Positions 43,193 through 52,336 of a DNA stretch of 64,000 bases are shown here, one piece after another (position 1 is the stretch's first letter; every line of letters starts with the position of its first letter). Under the pieces are notes generated by a model. It searched no databases, was not told the origin of the DNA, and saw only the letters and a list, made by a program, of their open reading frames with translations. Location of the stretch: the NCBI GenBank assembly GCA_046347195.1, contig JAXMGQ010000006.1:1-64000 (forward strand). The letters are read 5' to 3'. Source of the DNA: TMP-86 sp046347195 (GTDB lineage: Bacteria > Pseudomonadota > Gammaproteobacteria > Steroidobacterales > Steroidobacteraceae). The position numbers were made by a program, and so were the translations under genes.

Positions 43193-44515
43193 TCAGTACA
43201 CGTTCTTCGGGATCAGGCCCCGCTCGCGCGCGGACGCCGACAGCTCCTCGCGGAAATCCGGGTGCGCGAGGCCGATCATCGCGTGCGCGCGCTCGCACAC
43301 CGATCGACCCTTGAGGTTCGCGATGCCGAACTCCGTCACCACGTACATCATGTCGGTGCGCGGCGTCGTGACGATGTTCCCGGGCGTCGGCTCCAGCACG
43401 ATGCGGCTGCGGCGCACACCCTTGCGCTCGTAGGTCGATGACAGGCAGATGAAGGACTTTCCGCCGCGCGAACCATAGGCGCCCCGCACGAACTGGAGCT
43501 GCCCGCCCGTGCCGCTGATGTGCCGGTGGCCCGAGGACTCCGAACAGGCCTGTCCCTGCAGGTCCACCTGGGTGGTGTTGTTGATCGACACCACATTGTC
43601 ATTGCGCATGATGCGGTCGGGCAGATTGGTCTGCTCGACCGGCTGGAAACTGAAATCGCGGTTCTCGTGCAGCGCCGAGTAGAAGCGCGCGGTGCCGAAT
43701 CCGAAGCTGCAGGTCAGGAGCCCCGGGTCGAGCGTCTTGCGGGCGCCGGTGACCATGCCGCGCTGGTACAGGTCGATGATGCCCTCGGTGAGCATCTCCG
43801 TGTGGACCCCGAGGTCGCGCACGCCGCTCTGCGCCAGGAGCGAGGTGACGGCATTGGGCATGGTGCCGATGCCCACCTGCAGGCAGGCGCCATCGCCGAT
43901 CTCGCCGATGATGTGGCGTGCCACCGCGCGATCCACCTCGCCGGGCGGCACATTCGGCATCTCGGTCAATGGCACGCCATCGCCCTCGATCACGTAGTCG
44001 ACCTCCTCCACCGACAGCCCGGGACGATCCCCCTCCACGTGCGGCACGGACTCGTTGGTCTCGACGATGACCAGCCGGGCGCGCTCGGCGATGGCGCGCA
44101 GCCACAGATGAGTGGGACCGAAGTTGAACACGCCCTGTGCATCGGCGGGTCGCGCCTTGAGGATCAGCACGTCGACCGGATCGATGAAGCGGCGGTAGTA
44201 GTCCGGGATCTCGCCGAGGTTGCACGGGATGTAGTGGCACAGGCCCTCATCGTGCTTGCGGCGTTCGTAGCCGCTGAAATGCCAGCTGTACCACTGGAAG
44301 TGCCGCCGCTCCGGGTCGCATTCCAGCACCGCGCGCGGCCGGACCGCAAGGCACCCGCGGATGCGTACGTCATGAAGCTCATCGCGCCGCGCGGCGAGCG
44401 CCGCATCGAAGGCATCCGGCTGGCCCAGCGCCGCGCCGTAGTCCAGCCAGTCCCCGGATTTCACCAGCGCGGCCGCATCGGTGGCGGAGATCGGTCGTGC
44501 TCGCCGTCGTGACAT
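43193..44515 (-). CDS. Acetyl-CoA hydrolase/CoA-transferase family protein
   Basis: Family I-like CoA-transferase (acetyl-CoA hydrolase/transferase, Cat1/butyryl-CoA:acetate type), 440 residues. The catalytic glutamate is in LGVHTEMLTEGIIDLY near residue 240. Other blocks are DGACLQVGIGTMPNAV, SINNTTQVDLQGQACSESSG and a C-terminal PTPGNIVTTPRTDMMYVVTE. It moves CoA between short acyl-CoAs and acetate or succinate; the actual acyl group is unknown. ATG 44515 has GGGA upstream; ATG 44527 would add MGTL. It is convergent with the sensor gene and follows the permease by 28 bases on the same strand. Confidence 0.88.
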   Translation of the reverse strand: MSRRRARPISATDAAALVKSGDWLDYGAALGQPDAFDAALAARRDELHDVRIRGCLAVRPRAVLECDPERRHFQWYSWHFSGYERRKHDEGLCHYIPCNLGEIPDYYRRFIDPVDVLILKARPADAQGVFNFGPTHLWLRAIAERARLVIVETNESVPHVEGDRPGLSVEEVDYVIEGDGVPLTEMPNVPPGEVDRAVARHIIGEIGDGACLQVGIGTMPNAVTSLLAQSGVRDLGVHTEMLTEGIIDLYQRGMVTGARKTLDPGLLTCSFGFGTARFYSALHENRDFSFQPVEQTNLPDRIMRNDNVVSINNTTQVDLQGQACSESSGHRHISGTGGQLQFVRGAYGSRGGKSFICLSSTYERKGVRRSRIVLEPTPGNIVTTPRTDMMYVVTEFGIANLKGRSVCERAHAMIGLAHPDFREELSASARERGLIPKNVY

Positions 44516-44543
44516 CAGGGTCCCCATGAGCGCTGCGAGCGTA

Positions 44544-45833
44544 TCATCGCGGCGCGTGATCCGCGACGGTCCGGCGGGACGCGCGCAACGCCAGCCAGCC
44601 GTTGATGCCGGCCAGCGCCACGGTGACGAGCAGCAGGCCTGCTTCCGTCGCCTCGAGCTGCAGCAGCAGCACGATCGCGATACCCACGCCCGCCACCGCC
44701 AGCGGCACCCCGGCGGGCACGCGCAGGCGGATGGCCTGCGGCTGCAGGCGGCGCAGCCGCGGCAGGGCCGCGCAGACCGCGCCGGCGAAGATCGCCATCG
44801 ATCCGGCGGTGACGGCCAGTGCCCACTTGAACGTGCCGGTCAAACCGAGCAGCAGCACGACGGCGACGACCGTGAGCATCGCGACCACCGGCGTTCCATC
44901 GGCGCGCTGCCGCGCGAACAGCCTCGGGAAGTCCCCGCCCTGGGCCAGGGCCACCAGCAGGCGCGGGATGGCGAGCACGGTCGCGGAGATCGCCCCGCTG
45001 GTGGAGACCAGGGCCGCGATGGCGATCAGCGAGGCCCCTTGGGCGCCGATCAGCACGGAAGCAGCCGCCGCCAGCGGCCGGCTCGGGGCCAGTGCCGGGT
45101 CGAGCGTCCTCGCGACGACCCACTGGATCAGGGTGTTGATCGCGATGCAGACCGCCAGGCTCACCGCCAGGGCGAAGGGCACCGACTGCCGCGGCCGGTC
45201 GACCACCCCCGTGGCTGCCAGTGCATTCTCGAACCCGCCGAAACTGAACACGGCCAGCAGCACGGCACCGAGCCAGGCCTGCATCCCCGGCGCGGCGCGG
45301 GATGCCGCCACGGCCGCCTGCGGATGGGCCAGGCCCGCGGCGATCAGCGCCAGCAGGGGAACCAGCTTGGCGATGACCAGGACCGTCGCCAGGCGCTTGC
45401 CCTCGCGCAGGCCGATGAGGTTCGCGGCCAGCGGCAGCAGCACCACCGCCACGATCACAAGCCACCGCGGCACCGTGGGCAGGAACCCTTCCAGGTAGCT
45501 GGCGAAGAGGTTGGCCTGCGCCGCGGCGGCGGCCAGCGGGGTGAGCGCGGTGAACCAGGCGACCTGGATGCCGGCCAGCCGGCCATAGGCCGTGCGCACA
45601 TACAGGTACGGTCCACCCGACTCGGAGAACTGCGATCCCACCTCGAGGAAGCAGGCGATGATCACCGCCACCGCCAGGCCCGCCGCGATGCAGGCCAGCG
45701 GGCTCGCGGTGCCGAGCAGGTGCGCGAGTTCCCCGGGCACGCCGAACACGCCGCTGCCGATGATGCTGTTGATCATGAGTCCGGTGAGGGCCCATCGGCC
45801 GATCTGCCGGCCGCGCTCGGTGCCGGCGTTCAA
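44544..45833 (-). CDS. APC-superfamily amino acid permease
   Basis: Inner-membrane amino acid/polyamine transporter of 429 residues with about twelve helices. The first helix carries the substrate-binding glycine motif INSIIGSGVFGVPGELAH, and FSFGGFENALAATGVV is the helix 6 motif. I start it at TTG 45833, which overlaps the stop of the upstream hydrolase gene (TTGA). This gives NAGTERGRQIGRWALTGLM directly before helix 1. The long open frame upstream is unrelated antiphase sequence of the hydrolase gene. Substrate unknown. Confidence 0.85.
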   Translation of the reverse strand: MNAGTERGRQIGRWALTGLMINSIIGSGVFGVPGELAHLLGTASPLACIAAGLAVAVIIACFLEVGSQFSESGGPYLYVRTAYGRLAGIQVAWFTALTPLAAAAAQANLFASYLEGFLPTVPRWLVIVAVVLLPLAANLIGLREGKRLATVLVIAKLVPLLALIAAGLAHPQAAVAASRAAPGMQAWLGAVLLAVFSFGGFENALAATGVVDRPRQSVPFALAVSLAVCIAINTLIQWVVARTLDPALAPSRPLAAAASVLIGAQGASLIAIAALVSTSGAISATVLAIPRLLVALAQGGDFPRLFARQRADGTPVVAMLTVVAVVLLLGLTGTFKWALAVTAGSMAIFAGAVCAALPRLRRLQPQAIRLRVPAGVPLAVAGVGIAIVLLLQLEATEAGLLLVTVALAGINGWLALRASRRTVADHAPR

Positions 45834-46456
45834 CCGGCCATTCCCGCGGCGGCGCGGATACGCTCGCTCAGGCGATCGATGCTCAGCACCTCGCCGAACG
45901 CGCGGCCGAGGGTGGCGCAGGTCGCCTGGATCACCTCCTGCGGCGAAAGATCCCCGGCGCCGGCATTGGTGGTGCCATCGCTCAGGAAGAAGAGGCGGAA
46001 ATCGCGCACCGTCGCCTCGCGCGCCGTGGTTTCGCAGCACACGCTCGTGGCGATGCCGCCGATGACGACCGAGTCGATGCCGCGCGATCGCAGCAGCCGC
46101 TCGAGGTCCGTGCCGTGGAAGGCCCCGAAGCGCGGCTTGTCGAGCAGCACATCGCCCTGCTGCACATCGAGCGCCGGATGGAGCGAGGCGGCGGCGGAGC
46201 CCTTCGCGATGACCCCCTGGCGCACGACCGGGGCGATCTGCGCGAGCACGCCCGCATCCGATCCGTCGGGGCGCAGCACGTGGCTCACGTGCACGATGAG
46301 GATGCCGGCGCGGCGGCACAGCGCCACCAGCGGATTGAGCCTGTGGATCAAGGACAGCCCCGAGGCGGTGGCCAGCGGCGTCTCGCTCACGAAGCAGCGC
46401 TGCAGGTCGATGGTCAGCAGGGCCAGGCGAGCCGGCTCGACCGTGAATTCAACCAT
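45830..46456 (-). CDS. Isochorismatase-family cysteine hydrolase
   Basis: Cytoplasmic hydrolase of 208 residues with the complete catalytic triad of the isochorismatase/nicotinamidase fold: Asp in LLTIDLQRCFV, Lys in LLDKPRFGAFHG, and Cys in GGIATSVCCETTAREATVRD. The cis-peptide loop GGIATSV precedes the nucleophile. Relatives hydrolyse amides (nicotinamide, ureidoacrylate, N-carbamoyl compounds). Its stop is shared with the start of an amino acid permease, so an amide-derived amino acid may be the link; that is inference. It is divergent from ubiX. Confidence 0.88.
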   Translation of the reverse strand: MVEFTVEPARLALLTIDLQRCFVSETPLATASGLSLIHRLNPLVALCRRAGILIVHVSHVLRPDGSDAGVLAQIAPVVRQGVIAKGSAAASLHPALDVQQGDVLLDKPRFGAFHGTDLERLLRSRGIDSVVIGGIATSVCCETTAREATVRDFRLFFLSDGTTNAGAGDLSPQEVIQATCATLGRAFGEVLSIDRLSERIRAAAGMAG

Positions 46457-46544
46457 GCCCCATGCTCCCTACGCGCGACCCCTGCCGCAGGCATCGTAAT
46501 CGCATGGCCGGCGCCGCGTCGAATGCAGCGCAGGCTCTTGAGGC

Positions 46545-46550
46545 TATACT
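46545..46550 (+). promoter_or_regulatory. Possible -10 box of ubiX
   Basis: TATACT lies 11 bases before ATG 46562. If correct, the transcript would begin close to that ATG and favour the longer form of UbiX beginning MPPTDIHPPPP. Confidence 0.35.
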
Positions 46551-46603
46551 CGACGCCACGCATGCCGCCGACGGACATCCACCCGCCCCCACCTGCCGGC
46601 CCG

Positions 46604-47236
46604 ATGAGCCCCGTCGCCGTCGCCCTCACCGGCGCTTCGGGCATGCAGTACGCCTTGCGCCTGCTCGAGCTGCTGGTCAGGGCCGACGTGCGCCTGTACG
46701 TCATGGTGTCCAAGGCCGCGCGGGCCGTCTTCAGCCACGAGCTGGACATCGTCATGCCCGCCCAGAGCGGCAAGGCCGAGCGCTTCCTGTCGGAAACGTT
46801 CGGCGCGGCCCCGGGCCAACTGCAGGTGTTCGGGCCGCAGGAATGGACGGCGCCGACGGCCAGCGGGAGCGGCGCTCCGCAGGCGATGGTCGTGTGCCCC
46901 TGCACCATGGGCACGCTGTCCGCGATCGCGCAGGGCAGCAGCGATGACCTGATCACCCGCTCGGCCGACGTGGTGCTGAAGGAGCGGCGGCTGCTCATCC
47001 TGGTGCCCCGGGAGACGCCCTTCTCGCCCATCCACCTGCGCAACATGCTGCGGCTCGCCGAACTCGGCGCGTTGATGCTCGCGGCCAACCCGGGCTATTA
47101 CCACCGGCCGCGCAGCGTGCAGGAGGTCGTCGATTTCATCGTCGCCCGCATCCTCGATCACCTGCGGGTGCCCCATTCGCTGGTGCCGCCCTGGGGTGCG
47201 CAGTCCGACGGCCGGCCTCCGGACGCCGATGAGTGA
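46604..47236 (+). CDS. ubiX: Flavin prenyltransferase UbiX/Pad1 family
   Basis: Makes prenylated FMN from FMN and dimethylallyl phosphate, the cofactor of UbiD-type decarboxylases. The protein of 210 residues shows the N-terminal flavin-binding VAVALTGASGMQYALRLLEL, VCPCTMGTLSAIAQGSSDDL, and the C-terminal RRLLILVPRETPFSPIHLRN, all UbiX signatures. A UbiD gene lies 2.8 kb downstream, with tannase and MFS genes between them in near-contiguous order. ATG 46562 is an in-frame alternative supported by a -10-like box. The stop overlaps the tannase start by 8 bases. Role in ubiquinone synthesis versus a dedicated catabolic decarboxylase is not settled; the context favours the latter. Confidence 0.92.
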   Translation: MSPVAVALTGASGMQYALRLLELLVRADVRLYVMVSKAARAVFSHELDIVMPAQSGKAERFLSETFGAAPGQLQVFGPQEWTAPTASGSGAPQAMVVCPCTMGTLSAIAQGSSDDLITRSADVVLKERRLLILVPRETPFSPIHLRNMLRLAELGALMLAANPGYYHRPRSVQEVVDFIVARILDHLRVPHSLVPPWGAQSDGRPPDADE

Positions 47237-48842
47237 GCACCGCGGCGGCGCGCGGGCCCGCCGCGGCCGGGCGGCGCTTCGCCTGTGCATCGCGCTCTTC
47301 GTCCCGTGGGCCTGGATGCCCCCCGCGCTCGCGCAGTCCAACGGCTCGAGCCTCACCGATGCCTCGATCCTCAGCTGGCTCGAGGCGCAGCCTCGCACCC
47401 GGGCGGCCCTGCCCTGCACGGCGTTGCTGTCGGCGGGCGATGCCACGGTGACCATCATCAGCGCAGAACCCGCGGCGGACCGGCCCGAGGTGTGTCGCGT
47501 GCACGGCGTGCTGCTGCCGGAACTCGAGTTCATGCTGGAGATGCCGGAAGCCTGGAACGGGCGGCTGTACGCGATCGGCAATGGCGGCTATGGCGGGGAA
47601 TCCGTCACGGGCGAGCATGCGCAGGCCGAGCGCTCGCGTGCGACCGGGCTCGGATTCGCGACGCTGTTCAGCAACCTCGGGCACGACCGCCTGCGCGAAC
47701 CCGGCGCGGACTGGGCGCGCGGCCGCCTGGACCGCAAGCTCGACTACGGCCTGCGAGGCCTGCACGCGAGCACCCTTGCCGCGCGCGAACTGCTGCGCCG
47801 GCGCTTCGGCGCCCCGCCACATCGCAGCTACTTCGATGGCTGCTCCACCGGCGGCGGCCAGGCACTCAAGGAAGCCCAGCGGTTCCCCGAGGACTTCGAC
47901 GGCCTGCTCGGCGGAGCGCCGGTGTTCGATTTCGTGGAGCTGCAGGTCTACGGCTGGAACAACCAGATGGCGGTGCTCGAGGCACCGCTCACGACGGACG
48001 CCGTGAAGCGCCTGTCCCGCCGGATCCTCTCGCGCTTCGACGCCGCCGACGGACTGGCCGATGGCATCATCCAGGATCCCCAGGCCATCCACTTCGAGCC
48101 GCGCCGCGACCTGGCGGGCGCGGGCTTCAGCGACCGCGAGATCGACGCCTTCAGCCGTGTCTATGCAGGCACGGTGGTGGCCGGGCGCACGCTGGCCCCC
48201 GGCGTCCCGGTGGGATCCGAGGCCTGGGGCCGAACGTACCAGGGCGCCGGCTTCGAGGCGGCGGGCGAGGAATCCGGCTGGGCCACGCGGCTGATCCCCG
48301 ACTCCCACGGCGCCTCGCAGCAGCGCGGCAACGTCGAGGCCTGGCTCAAGTATCTGGCCTTCGCCGAGGACCGGCCGGACATGGACATCACCCGCTTCGA
48401 TCCGGCGCGCGACCTGCCACGGCTCGCGGCCATGTCGAGGCTCCTGGATGCGAAGGATCCGGACCTGTCGAGGTTCGAGGCCCGGGGCGGCAAGCTCATC
48501 CTGTATCACGGCTGGGCCGACACCGGGGTGAATCCGTTGACCACCGTGCACTACTTCGAGCGCATCACTCCCCGGCGCGAGAGCTTCGCCCGCTTGTACA
48601 TGGTGCCCGGCATGTTCCACTGCCGCGGTGGGCTGGGCGTGGACCGCTTCGATGGCATGGCGGCCCTGATCGCCTGGGTGGAACGGGGCGAGGCTCCCGG
48701 CGCACTGGTGGCCAGCCGCATCGAAGGCGGACGCACGCTGCGCACGCAGCCGCTGTGTCCCTATCCGCAGGTCGCCCGCTATCGTGGCCAGGGCAGCGGC
48801 AACGAGGCCCGCAACTTCCTCTGCGCGCCGCCCTCGCATTGA
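47229..48842 (+). CDS. Tannase/feruloyl esterase family protein, exported
   Basis: Alpha/beta-hydrolase of 537 residues with a signal peptide (RRGRAALRLCIALFVPWAWM, cleavage near PALAQ). The nucleophile serine is in YFDGCSTGGGQALKEAQRFP, the acid Asp in LYHGWADTGVNP, and the base His in VPGMFHCRGGLG, the catalytic triad of the family. A cysteine next to the Ser (GCSTGG) and one next to the His (FHCRG) match the CS-D-HC disulfide motif of tannases. It cleaves esters of gallate or hydroxycinnamates in the periplasm or outside. The UbiX and UbiD neighbours suggest the released hydroxy-aromatic acid is decarboxylated. The downstream MFS gene starts 3 bases after the stop. Confidence 0.92.
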   Translation: MSEHRGGARARRGRAALRLCIALFVPWAWMPPALAQSNGSSLTDASILSWLEAQPRTRAALPCTALLSAGDATVTIISAEPAADRPEVCRVHGVLLPELEFMLEMPEAWNGRLYAIGNGGYGGESVTGEHAQAERSRATGLGFATLFSNLGHDRLREPGADWARGRLDRKLDYGLRGLHASTLAARELLRRRFGAPPHRSYFDGCSTGGGQALKEAQRFPEDFDGLLGGAPVFDFVELQVYGWNNQMAVLEAPLTTDAVKRLSRRILSRFDAADGLADGIIQDPQAIHFEPRRDLAGAGFSDREIDAFSRVYAGTVVAGRTLAPGVPVGSEAWGRTYQGAGFEAAGEESGWATRLIPDSHGASQQRGNVEAWLKYLAFAEDRPDMDITRFDPARDLPRLAAMSRLLDAKDPDLSRFEARGGKLILYHGWADTGVNPLTTVHYFERITPRRESFARLYMVPGMFHCRGGLGVDRFDGMAALIAWVERGEAPGALVASRIEGGRTLRTQPLCPYPQVARYRGQGSGNEARNFLCAPPSH

Positions 48843-48844
48843 GC

Positions 48845-50098
48845 ATGCGAGGCGGCTTGCCTCATGGCTGGCAGGTGCTCATCGCGAGCGTGGTGGGCGC
48901 GGCCATCAGCCCCGCCACGCTCATCAACGTTCCCTTCGGCCTGTTCATCCGCGCCCTGGAGCAGGAACATCATTGGCCGCGGGCGGGCATCACCGCCGCC
49001 CTGAGCGGCTTCCTCGGCCTGCTCATCGTGGCGCTGCCCGCGGCGGGCTGGCTGGTGGATCGTGTCGGACCACGGCGTGTCGCCCTGCCCTCCATCCTCG
49101 GTTACGGCCTCGCCCTGGCCCTGCTGCCGCGCAATGCCGGCTCGACATCGATGCTGGCGCTCTCCTATGGCTGCATCGCCGTGCTGAGCGCGGGCGCGCA
49201 GAGCCTGACCTTCGTGCGTGCCCTGTGTGCCTGGTTCGACCGCGGCCGGGGCCTTGCGATCGGCGCCTGCATGGCCGGCTATGGCATCGGCTACCTGTTC
49301 GTGCCGCCGCTGACCCAGTGGATGATCGCGAGCTGGGGCTGGCGAGGGGCATACGCGGGCCTGGGCCTCCTGGCCGTCGGCGTGGCGCTGCCGGTGTCCG
49401 CGTTGCTGCTGCACGATTCGCCGCGGGAGCCGCAGGCTTCGCGTGAACCGCAGGATTCGCGGGAGCCGCCGGCGCCACGGGAGCCGCGGCCATCGCCCAC
49501 CTCGCTCCGCGCCGCGCTTCGCAGCCGTGAACTGTGGCTGCTCGCCGGCACCTTCGTGCTGATGTCGATGGCCCTGAACGGCGTGCAGTCGCAGCTCGTG
49601 CCCTTGCTCACCGACCGCGGCATGAGCGCCGCCCAGGCCGCGCTGATGCTGTCGGCCATCGGCGTGGGCTCGTTCCCGGGCCGGCTGCTGATCGGCGCCC
49701 TGCTGGATCGCGTGTTCGCGCCGCACCTCGCCATGGCCTGCTTCGCCACGGCCGCCGTCGCCCTGCTGTGGCTGGTGGACGGCGCCGGCAACACCGGCAT
49801 CGTCCTCGCGGCGGTGACCGTCGGGCTGTCGCTGGGCGCGGAGAACGACATCCTGGGCTACCTGACGGGGCGTTATTTCGGACTCGCCTGCTTCGGTCGC
49901 CTGTACGGACTGCTGCTGGGCGCCTACCTGCTCGGCGCGGCCGCGGGTCCCTACCTCATGGCGCGCGCCTTCGCCGCCACCGGCAGCTATGGGCCGGCGC
50001 TGCAGGCCGGCGCCGCGGCCATCGCAGTGGCCTGTACACTGCAGCTTGGCATGCGTCGATACGCACGGGGAGAACAGGTCGATGCGCGAACTGGTTGA
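48845..50098 (+). CDS. MFS transporter, probably aromatic acid uptake
   Basis: Major facilitator of 417 residues with twelve predicted helices in two halves. The motif-A region WLVDRVGPRRVALPSILGYG after helix 2 is clear. The central cytoplasmic loop (about residues 194-222) is an unusual charged Pro-rich run of four REP-type repeats (REPQAS, REPQDS, REPPAP, REPRPS). Placement between tannase and UbiD implies uptake of the product acid; the substrate is inference. Its 3' end overlaps the UbiD start by 17 bases in another frame. Confidence 0.88.
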   Translation: MRGGLPHGWQVLIASVVGAAISPATLINVPFGLFIRALEQEHHWPRAGITAALSGFLGLLIVALPAAGWLVDRVGPRRVALPSILGYGLALALLPRNAGSTSMLALSYGCIAVLSAGAQSLTFVRALCAWFDRGRGLAIGACMAGYGIGYLFVPPLTQWMIASWGWRGAYAGLGLLAVGVALPVSALLLHDSPREPQASREPQDSREPPAPREPRPSPTSLRAALRSRELWLLAGTFVLMSMALNGVQSQLVPLLTDRGMSAAQAALMLSAIGVGSFPGRLLIGALLDRVFAPHLAMACFATAAVALLWLVDGAGNTGIVLAAVTVGLSLGAENDILGYLTGRYFGLACFGRLYGLLLGAYLLGAAAGPYLMARAFAATGSYGPALQAGAAAIAVACTLQLGMRRYARGEQVDARTG

Positions 50099-51396
50099 AC
50101 GCCTGCGGCGTGACGCGGAGCTCGCGGTGGTGAAAGCCGAGGTCGATCCGCGATTCGAGCTGGCCGCCATCACCCAGCGCATCCAGGAGGCCGATGGGCG
50201 CGCCGTGCTCTTCGAGCGGGTCAAGGGCACCCAGCTCCCCGTCGTCAGCAACCTCTACGGCAGCCACGAGCGGCTGTGCCGCCTCATCGGCGCACAGCCG
50301 GACACCTTCTGCCGCACCTGGCTCGACATCCTGCAGCGTCCGCTGTCGCACCCGGTCACGACCACCACCGCCGAGCCTTCGGATCTTGAGGAGGGCGCGA
50401 TCAGCCGCCTGCCGCAGATCACCTACCACGAGAAGGATGCGGGGCCCTATTTCACTTCCGCCATCTACCTCGCCCGCGAACCCGACAGCGGCGCGCCCAA
50501 CCTGTCCTTCCACCGCTCGATGCTCATCGATGATCGCGAGCTGCGGGTCCGGCTGGGTTCCTCGCACGACCTCGCGCGCTATCAGCAGAAGGCCGAGCAG
50601 CAGGGACAGGCGCTGGAGGCGGCGCTGCTCATCGGCGTGCCCCCCGCCTTCTTCCTCACCGCCGGGTATTCGCTGCCCTACGATGCGAACGAACTGGAAC
50701 TGGCGGCGCGGCTCTCCGGGGCGCCATTGCCCATGCGCCGCTGCCGGCACATCGACCTCGAGGTGCCGGTGGAGGCGCAGATCGTCATCGAGGGCCGTTT
50801 CCTGCCCGGGGTGCGGCGCGCCGAGGGACCGTTCGGCGAGTTCCTGGGCGCCTATGTGCCGCAACAGCCCAACCATGTCTTCGAGGTGCTGGGCGTGACC
50901 CTGCGCAGCGATGCCCTGTTCCACTCGATCAACTGTGGCTCGGCCGAGGACCTGCGCCTGCTCGAGGCGCCACCGCGGCGCGAGTGTACGAGCATGTCTC
51001 GCGCGCGGTCCGTGGGGTGATCGATGTCTCCACGCGTCCGAACTGCATGATCAGCATCATCAGGATCCGCCAGCAGTACGAGGGCCACGGCAGGCACGCC
51101 TGCTCGCCGCGATGGGCTCGAACATGGACTTCAACAAGGTGTGCATCGTGGTGGACGAGGACGTCGACATCCGCGATCTCGACGATGTGATGTGGGCATT
51201 CCTCACCCGCGGACCGGCTGACCAGCGCGCGATGGTGCTCGAGCGGATTCCCGGCTTCTACCGTGATCCGCACAAGGATCACTGGGGGCGCCTGGCGCTG
51301 GACGCCACCTGGCCCTGGGGCCGCGCCGAGGAGTTCCAGCGCAAGCGAATTCCCGGGGCCGCCGGGCTGGATCTCGCGCGCTGGCTGGGTGGCTAA
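50082..51396 (+). pseudogene. UbiD-family prFMN-dependent decarboxylase, two frameshifts
   Basis: Decarboxylase of about 438 residues using prenylated FMN. The N-terminal two thirds (MRELVERLRRDAELAVVKAE, ITYHEKDAGPYFTSAIYLA, EVPVEAQIVIEGRFLPG, AEGPFGEFLGAYVP) are intact. The frame shifts at about 50982-50985, where VYEHVSRAVRGVIDVSTRPN continues, and again at about 51091-51101, where LLAAMGSNMDFNKVCIVVDE leads to the end. Each is explained by one missing base. Likely substrate is a hydroxybenzoate such as gallate or protocatechuate released by the tannase, but UbiD substrates are hard to predict. A GGAG site lies upstream inside the MFS gene. Confidence 0.88.
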
Positions 51397-51408
51397 GAGG
51401 AATCCCGT

Positions 51409-51969
51409 ATGCCGGGAACCGGCGCGCGCACGGCACGATCCAAGCCCTCGTTCCTGCAACCGCGCGAAGTCGACATGCCGGCATTCCTCAATCGATACGC
51501 AACACCCCTGACGCTCGGGCTCTTCCTCGTCTCGGCCATCTCCGGGGTATTCCTGTTCCTGCACGTGGGGCAGGGCCTGTTCCATGAGATGCACGAATGG
51601 CTGAGCATCCTCCTGCTCGCGCCCTTCGCCCTGCACGTGTGGAAGAACTGGGCGGCCCTGCTGCTCTACCTGCGGCGGCGCCTGCTGTGGCTCCCGCTGC
51701 TCGCCTCGCTCGTGGCCGCCGCGGCATTCGCCTGGACGGCGACGATGGAGGGCGAGCACGTCTCCCCGCCGATGCGCGCGATCGGGGCCTTGACCCACGC
51801 CCCGCTCACCGATCTTTCCCCGCTCCTGAAGATGACGCCGCAGGCACTGCAGGCGGAGCTGCGCCGGCGCGGGTTCGCCGTGGGGTCCGAGCGTGATACG
51901 CTGGAAAGCGTGGCGGCATCCACCCACGCCTCGCCCGTCGAGTTGCTGTTTGACCTGCTGCCGCAATGA
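51409..51969 (+). CDS. DUF4405-family membrane protein
   Basis: Protein of 186 residues with three hydrophobic helices: LTLGLFLVSAISGVFLFLHV, a second with WLSILLLAPFALHVWKNWA, and LPLLASLVAAAAFAWTATM. Histidines in helices 1 and 2 (LFLHVG, EMHEWL, ALHVWKN) fit the bis-His heme layout of DUF4405, a cytochrome b-like family often tied to exported redox proteins. The soluble C-terminus contains TDLSPLLKMTPQALQAELRR. ATG 51409 has a good AGAGGA site; ATG 51475 is an alternative that removes a polar leader. No redox partner gene is next to it. Confidence 0.8.
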   Translation: MPGTGARTARSKPSFLQPREVDMPAFLNRYATPLTLGLFLVSAISGVFLFLHVGQGLFHEMHEWLSILLLAPFALHVWKNWAALLLYLRRRLLWLPLLASLVAAAAFAWTATMEGEHVSPPMRAIGALTHAPLTDLSPLLKMTPQALQAELRRRGFAVGSERDTLESVAASTHASPVELLFDLLPQ

Positions 51970-52046
51970 TGCCCGGAGGATGACCGCCGGGGAGCGGTGA
52001 GCGCCGCGGCCGGCACCCCGGGCGCGGATCCTGCGGGAAGCGGAGC

Positions 52047-52316
52047 ATGATCTCGAAGCTGTGCATCGTCAGCGGGCGGGTGCAGGGCGTGTACTATCGC
52101 GCCAGTGCGCAGGCGCGCGCTCGGGAGTTGCAGGTCACGGGCCATGCCCGCAACCTCCTGGACGGCCGCGTCGAGGTGCTGGTCTGCGGCGAACCGGATG
52201 CCGTCGAGACCTTCGTCGCGTGGCTGTGGCAGGGCCCGCGGGCGGCGAAGGTCAGTGCCGTGGACGTGCGCAGTCACCGCCCCACGGCCTGGCCCGAGGA
52301 ATTCTCCACCAGTTGA
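52047..52316 (+). CDS. acyP: Acylphosphatase
   Basis: Enzyme of 89 residues hydrolysing acyl phosphates. The phosphate-binding loop with catalytic arginine is GRVQGVYYRASAQARARELQ and the catalytic asparagine is in GHARNLLDGRVEVLVCG. Both match the family. A purine-rich GGAAGCGGAG lies before ATG. It stands 20 bases ahead of the small Cys-rich protein gene. Physiological role of bacterial acylphosphatases is unclear. Confidence 0.95.
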   Translation: MISKLCIVSGRVQGVYYRASAQARARELQVTGHARNLLDGRVEVLVCGEPDAVETFVAWLWQGPRAAKVSAVDVRSHRPTAWPEEFSTS

Positions 52317-52336
52317 TCGAATCGAAGGATGCACGC

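Noticed and set aside
44544..46319. Single fused protein joining hydrolase-region sequence to the APC permease
   Set aside because: The upstream part is the isochorismatase gene read in the wrong frame; the permease starts at TTG 45833.
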